Source: Stakelama pacifica (GTDB lineage: Bacteria; Pseudomonadota; Alphaproteobacteria; Sphingomonadales; Sphingomonadaceae). From it: a stretch of 53,255 nucleotides of DNA. Both the position numbers and the translations under genes were made by a program. The notes under the pieces were generated by a model. It saw only the letters and a program-made list of their open reading frames with translations. It did no database searches and had not been told where the DNA came from. The DNA is taken from NCBI RefSeq assembly GCF_004361835.1, contig NZ_SNWD01000019.1:1-53255 (forward strand), read 5' to 3'. How positions within the stretch are numbered: the stretch's first letter is position 1; each line of letters opens with the position of its first letter. Shown here one piece after another: positions 23,967 to 32,181 of this stretch.

Positions 23967-23983
23967 ATACCCCCCTCCCCTAT
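23967..23983. promoter_or_regulatory. G-tract operator for the DmeR-type repressor
   Basis: ATACCCCCCTCCCCTAT is an AT-flanked C/G tract of the kind bound by RcnR/FrmR-type repressors (ATA-G6-TAT forms). It lies immediately ahead of the repressor start, overlapping its ribosome site. Confidence 0.5.
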
Positions 23984-24021
23984 GCCGGGCAGATCGCAAG
24001 AACAACCCGGCGCATTACCGC

Positions 24022-24146
24022 TGTTCAGAAAACGGCCGTTTGATGCACACCATCGGCAGCAGCAGGAAAGCTGGCGTTTCGCGGCATTGAATTGTTCAAT
24101 AACCCGTGCGAAAAACTGCGATCAGAAAACCCCTGTCGCAGGTTGA
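24022..24146. other. Resolution (res) region of the 24147 resolvase
   Basis: The left 28 bp (24022-24049) is an imperfect dyad typical of res subsite I and recurs at 18250-18277. Further TGTTCAA, ATCAGAAAAC and TTGAACA elements follow up to the resolvase start, fitting subsites II and III. Confidence 0.55.
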
Positions 24147-24764
24147 ATGTTGAACATGGCTGCCACCCCCCTGCCCGGCCAGGCTGGCACACGTCGGATC
24201 GGATATGCGCGCGTGTCCACCGCCGACCAGGACCTCGCTCCGCAACTTGACGTGCTGCGCGCCAAGGGATGCGAGCCGATCTATTCGGAGCACGCATCCG
24301 GCAAGCACGCCGACCGGCCCGAGCTGGCGCAGGCGATGAAGGCCTTGCGTGCCGGCGACACGCTGGTGGTGTGGCGGCTCGACCGGCTTGGCCGATCGCT
24401 CCCGGACCTGATCGCGACAGTGAACGAGCTGGCAAGCCGCGGCATCGCGTTTGAGAGCGTCACCGAGGCGATCGACACGACCACGGCATCAGGCAAGTTG
24501 GTGTTCAATATCTTCGCCAGCCTCGCTGACTTCGAGCGCCACCTTATCGGCGAACGTACCCGTGCCGGTCTGGCGGCAGGGCGCGCCCGCGGACGCATGG
24601 GCGGGCGCCCCCCTGCCCTCACCTCCCGGCAGCTCCGCGAAGCCCGGTTGCTGTTGACCGACCCCGACGCGACCGTGACAGCCGTAGCCGAAAGGTACGG
24701 CGTGAGCCGCACGACGCTCTACAAGGGATTGCGGGAGCTGGCGGACAAGGAGGCGGCGGCATGA
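24147..24764 (+). CDS. tnpR: Serine resolvase/invertase
   Basis: 205 aa. The catalytic domain has RIGYARVST (Ser24), DQDLAPQLDVL, GDTLVVWRLDRLGRSLPDL and the helix-E region ERHLIGERTRAGL; a C-terminal helix-turn-helix (VTAVAERYGVSRTTLYKGL) follows. Such enzymes resolve cointegrates or plasmid multimers. No tnpA adjoins it, so it is probably a plasmid resolution system. ATG 24156 is an alternative start. ATGA overlap couples it to the histidine phosphatase gene. It marks the start of backbone 2. Confidence 0.92.
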   Translation: MLNMAATPLPGQAGTRRIGYARVSTADQDLAPQLDVLRAKGCEPIYSEHASGKHADRPELAQAMKALRAGDTLVVWRLDRLGRSLPDLIATVNELASRGIAFESVTEAIDTTTASGKLVFNIFASLADFERHLIGERTRAGLAAGRARGRMGGRPPALTSRQLREARLLLTDPDATVTAVAERYGVSRTTLYKGLRELADKEAAA

Positions 24765-25402
24765 GGGCCGTATTCATCCGTCACGGGCAGAGCACCGGCA
24801 ACGCCGGCGTGCCCTGCCATGACCTCGCATCCATCGAGCTGACCGAGCTGGGATGGCGTCAGGCGCGGGAGGTAGCGCGGGCTTGGACCGAGACGCCCAG
24901 CCTGATCGTGACCTCTCCCTATCTTCGCACCCGTCAGACGGCCGAGGCGACGATCCAGCGCTTTCCGGTCGTCCCGGTGGAGGTGTGGCCGATCGAGGAG
25001 TTTACCTATCTCCAGCCCTCCCAGTGGAACGGCACACGCAGCAGCGAGCGAATGCCCCATCTGGAGCGGTACTGGACCGACGCCGATCCCGCCTATTGCG
25101 ACGGGGAGGGTGCGGAGAGCTTCGGGGCATTGCTTCGCCGTGCTGAAGCGGTGCTGGCACGGCTTGCCGCCCTGCCCTCCCCCGGCCTCGCCTATGTGTT
25201 CAGCCACGGGCAGTTCATCCAGGCGGTGCGTGCGGTCGTGACAGAAAGCACGCTGGACGATCGTGGCAAGATGCTGGGCTTCTGGCGAAAGGGTGAGCCG
25301 CCTGCGATCGGCAACGCGGAGCTGGTGCACTTCGCATTATCGGATGCAGGTTGGAGCCACGAACCACCGGGCGCGAGTCACAGCAGGGTTGTGCCATTCT
25401 GA
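24761..25402 (+). CDS. Histidine phosphatase family protein
   Basis: 213 aa. RHG motif at the N-terminus (MRAVFIRHGQST; His9 would be the phosphoacceptor), second catalytic region ending FSHGQFIQAVRA, and SPYLRTRQTA, as in phosphoglycerate-mutase-like phosphatases. The substrate cannot be told. AAGGAGG precedes ATG 24761. A frameshifted relative opens backbone 1 (63-613), so the gene is part of the shared backbone, sitting next to par both times. Confidence 0.88.
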   Translation: MRAVFIRHGQSTGNAGVPCHDLASIELTELGWRQAREVARAWTETPSLIVTSPYLRTRQTAEATIQRFPVVPVEVWPIEEFTYLQPSQWNGTRSSERMPHLERYWTDADPAYCDGEGAESFGALLRRAEAVLARLAALPSPGLAYVFSHGQFIQAVRAVVTESTLDDRGKMLGFWRKGEPPAIGNAELVHFALSDAGWSHEPPGASHSRVVPF

Positions 25403-25428
25403 TATTGTGCATAACGTCACAGTATCAG
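25399..25428. promoter_or_regulatory. Dyad between the phosphatase stop and parA2
   Basis: CTGATATTGTG and CACAGTATCAG pair at 10 of 11 positions with an 8-nt spacer. It contains the phosphatase stop and a TGCA (25408) exactly 32 bp before the first octad at 25440. It may be an operator or weak terminator. Confidence 0.4.
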
Positions 25429-25439
25429 AAATGAAGGTG

Positions 25440-25471
25440 TGCACACGTGCAGATTATCACACTTGCAGCGC
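25440..25471. repeat. TGCA octad array at the parA2 start
   Basis: TGCA cores at 25440, 25448 and 25464 fall on an 8-bp grid, with ATCA at 25456 filling the missing slot. The GTG start of parA2 (25447) lies inside the array. Confidence 0.6.
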
Positions 25472-26094
25472 AAAAGGGCGGAGTCGGTAAAACGACGCTG
25501 GCAGTAAATCTTGCGGTCGCCGCTCAGGCGGCCGGGATCAGGACGGCGCTGTTTGACCTTGATCCGCAGGAAAGCGCAACGGCGTGGAGCGAACGGCGTG
25601 AGGCCGAGCTGCCCCATGTGGAGCCGATCAGCGCGCGCCGGCTCGACCAAGCGATAGATGCTGCCGAAGCAAACGGGTTTGCTCTGACCATCATCGACAC
25701 GCCACCGGCTGCCGGTGCGGAAGCCGCAGCCGCAGCCCAGCGCGCGGACCTCGTGGTGATCCCTTGCCGTCCCTCGCTTATCGACCTGGATGCGATCAAG
25801 CGGACTGCCCAACTCATCACCAGCACCGGGCGGGCAGGCGTTGTTGTGCTGAACGCCGCTCCCCCAACTGCGTCCACATTGCTGGACGACGCGCGGACAC
25901 TTGCCGAAGCGACCGGCCTCCGGGTTGCGCGCACCGTTCTACGAGAGCGTAGCGCCTATCGTGCAGCTTGGCCCTACGGGTTGGGCGTCATCGAGCATGA
26001 GCCAAAAGGCAAGGCTGCCCAAGAGGTTGCAGCCTTGCAGAAGCACCTCCTTGATGATTTGATAAATTGCACACCTGCAAACGTGAAGGCTTGA
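25447..26094 (+). CDS. parA: ParA-family partition ATPase (locus 2)
   Basis: 215 aa, short ParA similar in size to the locus-1 protein but clearly diverged. Walker A AQKGGVGKTT at 8-17, FDLDPQESATAW and TIIDTPPAAG follow; VVIPCRPS is a further ParA block. GTG 25447 has GAAGG upstream and sits within TGCA octads. The last codons (LINCTPANVKA) are again written in octads. It works with the RHH gene 2 nt downstream. Differing sites and sequence suggest that the two par systems are compatible. Confidence 0.93.
   Translation: MQIITLAAQKGGVGKTTLAVNLAVAAQAAGIRTALFDLDPQESATAWSERREAELPHVEPISARRLDQAIDAAEANGFALTIIDTPPAAGAEAAAAAQRADLVVIPCRPSLIDLDAIKRTAQLITSTGRAGVVVLNAAPPTASTLLDDARTLAEATGLRVARTVLRERSAYRAAWPYGLGVIEHEPKGKAAQEVAALQKHLLDDLINCTPANVKA
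26068..26091. repeat. TGCA octad array inside the parA2 3' end
   Basis: TGCA at 26068 and 26076 and TGAA at 26084, 8 bp apart, lie within the last codons of parA2, mirroring the TATAC array at 2941-2972 in parA1. Confidence 0.55.
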
Positions 26095-26096
26095 AC

Positions 26097-26393
26097 ATGG
26101 CGAAGCGGACATCTCTGTTGGCCCCGGCAGTGGCGCCACAAACCCGTCGCGAGGCAGAGGCGGATAATTCGCCGATCGCAACTCCGGTGTCGTCGGCGAG
26201 CAGCGCCCGATCGAGCGGGAAGCGGCCAGGCAAATACCATCTCGGTGCCTATTTCGACCCGGCGGACCCCACGGCCGAGGCCTTCCGGGTCTTGGCGGCA
26301 CGAACGAGGCGCAGCCATCAGGACCTTCTCGCCGAAGCGATCAGCGAACTGGTCGCCAAGTACGATGCTGATCGGCAATTTGGCCGTGCGTGA
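26097..26393 (+). CDS. Ribbon-helix-helix partition partner (locus 2)
   Basis: 98 aa. A long disordered basic N-terminus (about 1-45, rich in Ser/Ala/Arg) is followed by KYHLGAYFDPADPTAEAFRV and QDLLAEAISELVAKY, consistent with a C-terminal RHH fold. ATG 26097 has AAGG upstream; a TTG at 26067 would overlap parA2. Position, size and flanking octads match the locus-1 protein, but sequence similarity is low. It is expected to bind TGCA octads and activate ParA2. Confidence 0.78.
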   Translation: MAKRTSLLAPAVAPQTRREAEADNSPIATPVSSASSARSSGKRPGKYHLGAYFDPADPTAEAFRVLAARTRRSHQDLLAEAISELVAKYDADRQFGRA

Positions 26394-26398
26394 TAGTG

Positions 26399-26438
26399 TG
26401 CACACCTGCACATCCCCAAGTGTGCAGGATGGCAGGAT
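26399..26438. repeat. TGCA octad array before repA2, candidate parS 2
   Basis: TGCA at 26399, 26407 and 26423 and GGCA at 26431 keep an 8-bp grid with one degenerate slot at 26415. The array fills most of the gap between the RHH gene and repA2. Confidence 0.6.
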
Positions 26439-26447
26439 TGATGCTGC

Positions 26448-27401
26448 ATGACCAAACGCCCGAACCCTAATCCTGAGTTCGACCTGTTTATCCCGCTGAT
26501 GGGCGATCTTCCGCTGAAGGACCAGCGGGAGACGATGGAGCGGCCGTTCTTCTCGCTTCAGAAGCGCAAGCGGGTGAAGCCGATCGAATATAGCAGTCCG
26601 GATGGCGAAACGTGGGTGAAGATCGAGGCGATCCCGGCATATGGCATGGCGACGATATGGGACGCCGATATTCTCATATGGGCAGCCTCGACACTCAACC
26701 GGATGCGGGAGCAGGGGGTCAACGATCTTCCGCGGACGCTTAGAACCACGTCCTATGACCTGCTAAGGGCGATCAAGCGCGACACTAGCGGCCGGGCCTA
26801 TCAGGAGTTGCAAGCCGCGCTCCAGCGGCTTCAGACGACCTCCATATCGACGTCTATCCGTGCGCCGAAGCGGCGCACCAAGGCCGGCTTCAATTGGCTC
26901 GACAAGTGGACGCTGGAGGTGGACCCCGACACGGATCAGCCCCGGGGCATGACAATCACCCTATCGGACTGGGTCTATGAGGGCATCATGGGAGAGCGGT
27001 CGCTGCTCACCATGCACCAGGACTATTTCCTGCTGACTGGCGGGCTAGAGCGCGCCTTGTACCGCATCGCACGCAAACATGCCGGCAACCAAAAGGGTGG
27101 GTGGACGTGCCGGGTGGAGGTGCTGCGCGACAAAACCGGCAGCGACAGCAAGCCCAAGGAGTTCAACAGGATGCTTCGCAAAGTCGTGGAGGCCGACCAG
27201 CTTCCCGATTACACTATGGAGATGGCAGCCACGGCAGACGGCAGCCCTGCCGTGTTGTTCCGCCTACGCGGCGAAGCCGAGGCACTGGCGCTGGCCGCTA
27301 GGTTGGAGGCCGAGCAAGAGCGGCGGAGCCGAGTCGAAGCCGATCGACGCCGCGCGGCCGAGGTGGACGATCTTATGGACAAGCTCGCTCGCGGGCGCTG
27401 A
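26448..27401 (+). CDS. repA: Replication initiator protein A (RPA family), replicon 2
   Basis: 317 aa. FIPLMGDLPLKDQRETMERP, ATIWDADILIWAASTLNRM, ITLSDWVYEGIMGERSLLTM and ALYRIARKHAGNQ align in order with repA1 but with low identity, so this is a separate incompatibility type. The C-terminus is a charged helix. It lies downstream of parA2 and its RHH gene in the same direction. One iteron follows its stop (27405-27421); the rest of its probable iterons (41291-41375) are now beyond the Tn3-family insertion. Confidence 0.9.
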   Translation: MTKRPNPNPEFDLFIPLMGDLPLKDQRETMERPFFSLQKRKRVKPIEYSSPDGETWVKIEAIPAYGMATIWDADILIWAASTLNRMREQGVNDLPRTLRTTSYDLLRAIKRDTSGRAYQELQAALQRLQTTSISTSIRAPKRRTKAGFNWLDKWTLEVDPDTDQPRGMTITLSDWVYEGIMGERSLLTMHQDYFLLTGGLERALYRIARKHAGNQKGGWTCRVEVLRDKTGSDSKPKEFNRMLRKVVEADQLPDYTMEMAATADGSPAVLFRLRGEAEALALAARLEAEQERRSRVEADRRRAAEVDDLMDKLARGR

Positions 27402-27404
27402 CTA

Positions 27405-27421
27405 TCGTGGTTTCACACACC
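27405..27421 (+). repeat. Replicon-2 iteron adjacent to repA2
   Basis: TCGTGGTTTCACACACC, 15 of 17 identical to the array at 41291-41375 (TCGTGGGATCACACACC). It is the left remnant of the origin split by the transposon. Confidence 0.65.
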
Positions 27422-27467
27422 GGGGTGCCACGAGGAAACTCATAGGCGCTCCAAGCTGGCGCTCCAC

Positions 27468-27472
27468 ACATA
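27468..27472. repeat. Target site duplication, left copy
   Basis: ACATA directly outside the left terminal repeat; identical to 41246-41250. Tn3-family elements duplicate 5 bp. Confidence 0.9.
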
Positions 27473-27510
27473 GGGGTCACTGCACGAAAGTGAAGTTTAC
27501 GTACGCTAGG
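27473..27510 (+). repeat. Left terminal inverted repeat (IRL)
   Basis: 38 bp; the first 20 bases (GGGGTCACTGCACGAAAGTG) are identical to the right end, and 33 of 38 match overall. The inner end ACGCTAGG fits the Tn3-family consensus. Similarity (CGAACGAAC.GCGAACG) continues about 20 bp further inward on both sides. Confidence 0.93.
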
Positions 27511-27538
27511 ATCGAACGAACGGCGAACGCGGACGGTC

Positions 27539-27805
27539 CTAACGTCTGAAGGGAATGACGACAGCCTGATCGAGGAAGACGCGCATGCCTTCTTCTTTAA
27601 CGGTCTGGCGGAAGGCGGCATGAGCCGCATCGTCGGTCGCGAAGAGGTCATCCCACACCGTGGACGTTCCATTCTCATTTTCCACTTCGAGCGACCAACC
27701 CGGCTCATTCTCGAGCCTTATGATATTTACACTCACGGTGATGCCCTGCTCTGTAACGACGCCGGATAGGCTCGAAGTGACGATGTTGGGGTCGCGTTCG
27801 TGCAT
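27539..27805 (-). CDS. Hypothetical protein at the transposon left end
   Basis: 88 aa, not recognised. Soluble, acidic centre (GWSLEVENENGTSTVWDDLF) and a hydrophobic C-terminus (VFLDQAVVIPFRR). The alternation of strands and a helix (DAAHAAFRQTVKEEGMRVF) suggests a small alpha/beta fold. GAGGAAA precedes ATG 27805. It is 20 nt from the resolvase stop in the same direction and so probably cotranscribed with it. It is part of the transposon core rather than the cargo, by position. Confidence 0.6.
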   Translation of the reverse strand: MHERDPNIVTSSLSGVVTEQGITVSVNIIRLENEPGWSLEVENENGTSTVWDDLFATDDAAHAAFRQTVKEEGMRVFLDQAVVIPFRR

Positions 27806-27825
27806 CACTCTTTCCTCATGCTTTG

Positions 27826-28389
27826 CTACGGTTTGGCAGCGGCGCCTTCGAGCGCCTTGTAGAGCGCTGTTTTACCGACTTTGAGCCGCGTGGCCGCCTC
27901 CCGGACCGTCAGGCCTGCCGCGATATGATCGCGCGCCTTGCGCAATTTGTCAGGCGTGATGACCGGACGCCGACCGCCAAGGCTCCCCCGTTCCCGCGCA
28001 GCCTTCAAGCCGGCGTTGGTGCGCTCGCGGATCAGGTCGCGCTCGAACTGGGCGAGCGAGCCGAAGATGTTGAACACGAGCATCCCGCCCGACGTGGTGG
28101 TGTCGATCTGCTCGGTGAGCGATCGGAAACCAACGCCACGCGCGGCCAGTTCGCCGACCTTTTCGATCAGGTGGCTCATTGAGCGACCGAGGCGGTCCAG
28201 CTTCCATACAACTAGCGTGTCACCGCCACGTAGATAGGCCAGGGCCTCGGCAAGCCCCGGCCTATCAGTTTTAGCGCCGGACGCATGGTCGTCGAAGATG
28301 CGCTCGCATCCGGCCGCGTTGAGCGCGTCGTTCTGTAGCGCCAGCTTCTGGTCGCCGGTCGATACCCGCGCATAGCCGATCAGCGCCAC
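27826..28389 (-). CDS. tnpR: Transposon resolvase TnpR
   Basis: 187 aa from GTG 28389, the usual Tn3 resolvase size; the open frame runs on to 28476 through what should be res DNA. LIGYARVSTGDQ holds the catalytic Ser; GDTLVVWKLDRLGRSMSHLI, FGSLAQFERDLIRERT and a C-terminal helix-turn-helix (VREAATRLKVGKTALYKAL) follow. It resolves cointegrates formed by TnpA and represses tnpR/tnpA. Divergent from tnpA with res between them. Confidence 0.92.
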   Translation of the reverse strand: MALIGYARVSTGDQKLALQNDALNAAGCERIFDDHASGAKTDRPGLAEALAYLRGGDTLVVWKLDRLGRSMSHLIEKVGELAARGVGFRSLTEQIDTTTSGGMLVFNIFGSLAQFERDLIRERTNAGLKAARERGSLGGRRPVITPDKLRKARDHIAAGLTVREAATRLKVGKTALYKALEGAAAKP

Positions 28390-28527
28390 GGTCGGTTCCG
28401 ATCTGTCCGTTGTCCCATCGATTTGCATTCTTGTCCGAATCGCCATCGCGGGTCCAGAGTTGACGGACATATTCATGCTGGCCGCCAGAGGACCGTCTGA
28501 CGGACAGTGCGGGAAAGGTCGTGACGC
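28390..28527. other. Transposon res region and divergent promoters
   Basis: The gap between tnpR and tnpA has repeated TGTCCG/CGGACA elements (near 28405, 28431, 28471 and 28496) in both orientations, as expected for three resolvase subsites. Confidence 0.5.
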
Positions 28528-31485
28528 ATGGCAAGACGGCAGTTGCTGACACGCGAAGCGCTCGGCTCACATTACGATCCTCCAACCGACGAACGGGAGA
28601 TCGCCCGTCACTTTACCCTCAGCCGTGAGGATCTCGATCTTGTCAGCGAACGACGTGGAGCGCCAAGCCGCCTCGGGTTCGCGCTGCTGCTGCTTTACAT
28701 GCGTTGGCCGGGCCGCGTGCTGGAAGCCGGTGAGAAACCGCCGAGTGCCATCCTCGCCTTTGTCGGCGATCAGGTCGACGCGCCGGCAAAGGCGTTCGAC
28801 GATTACGCCCGTCGCGATGAAACCCGCCGCGGGCATCTCGCCGATCTCATGCAGCGGTTCGGCTATACCGCTTTCGACCGTAACCACTTTCGCGAGATCG
28901 TGGCGTTCGCGATGCCGGTCGCGCAGACCGTCGCGCAGCCTCTCTTGCTTGCCGGCACCGTGATCGACGAGTTGCGTCGGCGACGGGTACTACTGCCGCC
29001 CCCGGCTGTCATCGAGGCAATCGTCAGGCACGCGCGCCAGCAGGCCGAACAACTCACCCATGAAATCCTGACCAGCGGCATTGAGCCTGACAAGCTCACG
29101 ATGCTCGATGCCTTGCTGACCCGGCGGTCGGATCAGGGAACGACATGGCTGGCCTGGCTGCGCAATGCGCCGCAATCACCGGCACCGCGCAACATCCTGC
29201 GGCTGCTGGAACGGCTCGATCATGTCCGCAACCTCGGCCTCGACCTTGCGCGCGCCGCCATGATCCCATCAGCGACATTCGACCGGCTTGCCGACGAGGC
29301 GGTACGGATCACGCCGCAGCACCTCGGCGAACTGACCCCGCTACGCCGCCATGCGACACTGGCGGCCGCAACAATCCGCCTTGAGGAAAGCCTCACCGAC
29401 GCGACGCTCACCATGTTCGATAAGCTTCTCGGCAGCATGGTACGCCGGGCGGAAAACCGAACGCGCGACAAGGCAATCAGGACGGTGCGCGAGATGCAGG
29501 GGCATCTGCGCACCCTGACCAACAGTTGCCGCGTGCTCATCGACGCACACGCCAAGGGTATCGACTCCCTCGCGCGTCTCGGCCCGTTCGACTGGGAACG
29601 GTTCGGCTCCGCCGTCGATCAGGCGGAAGTCCTGGTCCGCCCCGAGACGATCGACCGCACGGCCGAACTTATTGAGCGGCATCGCACGGTGAAGTTGTTC
29701 GCCGGGCAGTTCCTGCGGGCGTTCGAGTTTCGCGGTGCCGGGCCGGTGCAGGGAATTCTCGACGCGCTCGCCATCATCGCTGATCTCTACCATACTGGAA
29801 AACGACGCCTGCCTGACAAGGTGCCGCTGCGCTTCGTGCCGGCGGGCTGGCGTCCATTCGTAATCCGTAACGGTGTCGTTGATCGCGCGGCCTATGAACT
29901 CTGCGCACTGTCTCAGCTTCGCGATCGGCTGCGGGCCGGCGATATCTGGGTGGCAGGTAGCCGACAGTTTCGGGATTTCGACAGCTATCTCATTCCGCCC
30001 GCTACCTTCGCAGCGTTGCGCGAGAAGGGGCCACTTCCGCTCGCGATCGCGACCGGGTTCGTATCTCATATCGAGGATCGCCGTGAACGCCTGAACCGCG
30101 CGATCGAACGGGTAACGGTGCTGGCCCGGCAGGGCGAACTGCCGCAGGTCCGGCTCGACGAAAACGGGCTGATGATCTCCCCTTTGAAGGCGATCACACC
30201 GCCCGCCGCAGAGGTCGCCCGCCGCACCGCCTATGACCGTCTCCCCCGCGTGAAAATCACGGATATCCTGCTCGATGTGGATACGTGGACCGGCTTCGGC
30301 GACTGTTTTACCCACCGGCGATCAGGCCGTCCGGCCGACGACCGTAATGCGTTGCTGACCGTGATCCTTGCCGATGGCATCAATCTCGGCCTGACCCGCA
30401 TGGCGGACAGTTGCCGTGGTGCCAGTCTGCGCCAACTCGCGCATCTGCATGACTGGCACATCAGCGAAGCCGCCTATGGCGAGGCGCTCGGACGACTGAT
30501 CGAGGCGCATCGCGCGATGCCGCTTGCCGGATTATGGGGCAGCGGCATCAGCTCGTCGAGCGACGGACAGCAATTCCATGCCGGCGGGCGGGGCGCTGCG
30601 ATCAGCGATATCAACGCGCGCAACGGCAACGAACCCGGTGTGTCGTTCTACACTCATATCTCGGACCAGTATGACCCGTTCGGCTCGCGCGTGATCGCCG
30701 CGACCGCGGGCGAGGCTCCCTATGTCCTCGACGGTTTGCTGTATCACCAGACCGGGTTGTCGATCGAAGAGCATTATACCGATACGGGCGGCGCGTCCGA
30801 CCATGTGTTCGGGCTGATGCCGTTCTTCGGCTACCGCTTCGCGCCACGCTTGCGTGATATCAAGGAGCGCCGCCTGCACCTCCTGCCCGGGCAGGAAGCG
30901 GGGCCGTTGCTTGCCGGCATGGTTGGCGATCCGATCGCGCACGACCACTTAGCCGCGCATTGGGACGAACTGCTGCGGCTCGCCACCTCGATCCGAACCG
31001 GAACCGTCACCGCGTCGGCTATGCTGCGCAAGCTGTCCGCCTATCCGCGCCAGAACGGTCTGGCATTAGCGCTGCGCGAGCTCGGACGGCTCGAACGCTC
31101 GATCTTCATGCTCGACTGGTTGCAGGACATTGATCTGCGCAGGCGCACCCAGGCGGGGCTGAACAAGGGGGAGGCGCGCAACGCGCTTGCCCGCGCATTG
31201 TTCTTCAACCAGCTCGGCGAGCTGCGCGACCGCCAGTTCGAAAATCAGTCTTACCGCGCCTCCGGCCTCAACTTGCTGGTCGCCGCGATCATCCTGTGGA
31301 ACACACGCTATCTCGAACGGTCACTGGCCGACATGGGAGCGCCGGACGATATTGCCCGCCATATCGCACCGCTGGGCTGGGAGCATATCGCGCTCACCGG
31401 CGACTATAGCTGGGAGCGGGACGATAGGCCGGCACCGGATCAGCTCAGGCCGCTACGCATCTCGCCCTCGCTCTTGGCAGCTTAG
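28528..31485 (+). CDS. tnpA: Tn3-family transposase TnpA
   Basis: 985 aa, full length for the family. The N-terminal DNA-binding half starts LLTREALGSHYDPPTDEREI. The catalytic DDE residues are in SSSSDGQQFH (Asp679), YTDTGGASDHVFG (Asp752) and LNKGEARNALARA (Glu882). It performs replicative transposition using the 38-bp terminal repeats. It reads inward from the left end with no cargo between it and res. No frameshift seen. Confidence 0.97.
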   Translation: MARRQLLTREALGSHYDPPTDEREIARHFTLSREDLDLVSERRGAPSRLGFALLLLYMRWPGRVLEAGEKPPSAILAFVGDQVDAPAKAFDDYARRDETRRGHLADLMQRFGYTAFDRNHFREIVAFAMPVAQTVAQPLLLAGTVIDELRRRRVLLPPPAVIEAIVRHARQQAEQLTHEILTSGIEPDKLTMLDALLTRRSDQGTTWLAWLRNAPQSPAPRNILRLLERLDHVRNLGLDLARAAMIPSATFDRLADEAVRITPQHLGELTPLRRHATLAAATIRLEESLTDATLTMFDKLLGSMVRRAENRTRDKAIRTVREMQGHLRTLTNSCRVLIDAHAKGIDSLARLGPFDWERFGSAVDQAEVLVRPETIDRTAELIERHRTVKLFAGQFLRAFEFRGAGPVQGILDALAIIADLYHTGKRRLPDKVPLRFVPAGWRPFVIRNGVVDRAAYELCALSQLRDRLRAGDIWVAGSRQFRDFDSYLIPPATFAALREKGPLPLAIATGFVSHIEDRRERLNRAIERVTVLARQGELPQVRLDENGLMISPLKAITPPAAEVARRTAYDRLPRVKITDILLDVDTWTGFGDCFTHRRSGRPADDRNALLTVILADGINLGLTRMADSCRGASLRQLAHLHDWHISEAAYGEALGRLIEAHRAMPLAGLWGSGISSSSDGQQFHAGGRGAAISDINARNGNEPGVSFYTHISDQYDPFGSRVIAATAGEAPYVLDGLLYHQTGLSIEEHYTDTGGASDHVFGLMPFFGYRFAPRLRDIKERRLHLLPGQEAGPLLAGMVGDPIAHDHLAAHWDELLRLATSIRTGTVTASAMLRKLSAYPRQNGLALALRELGRLERSIFMLDWLQDIDLRRRTQAGLNKGEARNALARALFFNQLGELRDRQFENQSYRASGLNLLVAAIILWNTRYLERSLADMGAPDDIARHIAPLGWEHIALTGDYSWERDDRPAPDQLRPLRISPSLLAA

Positions 31486-31686
31486 CCCTTTGTATGACCT
31501 GATACGCCCAAGTCGGTGATAGCGAGTAAATTGACCGTTCTCGAAAGCGGACATTTCGAACCACGGTTCTGACACTTCGCGCCGCGCAAGAATACGTGGG
31601 CCTGCGGCAGCTTCACAACCGTCCGGTTATGACACCAGCGACTTTCCCGATTGAGATGGTATTTTGGGATTATGGAAGTGGCTCGG
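31486..31686. other. Gap between tnpA and the sulfite cargo
   Basis: No gene. It holds CGGTTCTGACAC (near 31573) and CGGTTATGACACC (31624-31636); the second recurs at 41115-41127 beyond the far end of the cargo, so the motif brackets it. Confidence 0.4.
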
Positions 31687-32169
31687 TTAGCCGGTTCCAC
31701 CTGAAACATCGGGAGCCACCTTGGGGTCGGGGTCCTGCGCCTTGCCGGTTGCGGGTGCCGCCTTCTGATGCGGCATGGCGGTGAGATAGGCGACGATTGC
31801 GTCGACGTCCTTCTCGGCCACCGGCGCCTTATACACCTCGCGCATCTTGGTGACGGTCGCCTTCCACTGAGCCGCCGATAGCGCAGGCTGGGTCAGCGCC
31901 ATACTGGCCGAGTGGCATGAGGTGCAGTTGGCGTTGATGACGTCGGCGTGCGGACCATCGGGATAGCTCGCGTCGTCGACCGGCAGGTCGACGCTGGTCG
32001 AGGTAAGCGAGAAGCCGCGGGCCGACACGCTGACGGGGGGCGCCGGCTCGGACGTCTCGGAGATCGGGGCAGACGCCTTGCGGCTGCTCGGCGCACCTAT
32101 CGAGATGAGGATGATACCGGTCAGGCCGATCAGGCCAGCGGCCATGATGCCGGGAGACGGGGTCTTCAT
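31687..32169 (-). CDS. sorB: SorB-like c-type cytochrome
   Basis: 160 aa. An N-terminal membrane/signal segment (GIMAAGLIGLTGIILISIGA), then a single haem c site CTSCH (Cys82, Cys85, His86) and a distal Met candidate (KMREVY or AMPHQ). The size and single haem fit SorB, the electron acceptor of SorA sulfite dehydrogenases. The start has GAGGAG 8 nt upstream and lies 12 nt after sorA. The C-terminal 25 residues are Pro/Gly-rich. It passes electrons from sulfite toward the respiratory chain in the periplasm. Confidence 0.85.
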   Translation of the reverse strand: MKTPSPGIMAAGLIGLTGIILISIGAPSSRKASAPISETSEPAPPVSVSARGFSLTSTSVDLPVDDASYPDGPHADVINANCTSCHSASMALTQPALSAAQWKATVTKMREVYKAPVAEKDVDAIVAYLTAMPHQKAAPATGKAQDPDPKVAPDVSGGTG

Positions 32170-32181
32170 GCTACTCGCTCC

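Noticed and set aside
31486..31700. A possible right end of a minimal transposon just after tnpA
   Set aside because: No copy of the 38-bp terminal repeat (GGGGTCAC...) is present here; the matching end with the ACATA duplication is at 41208-41250.
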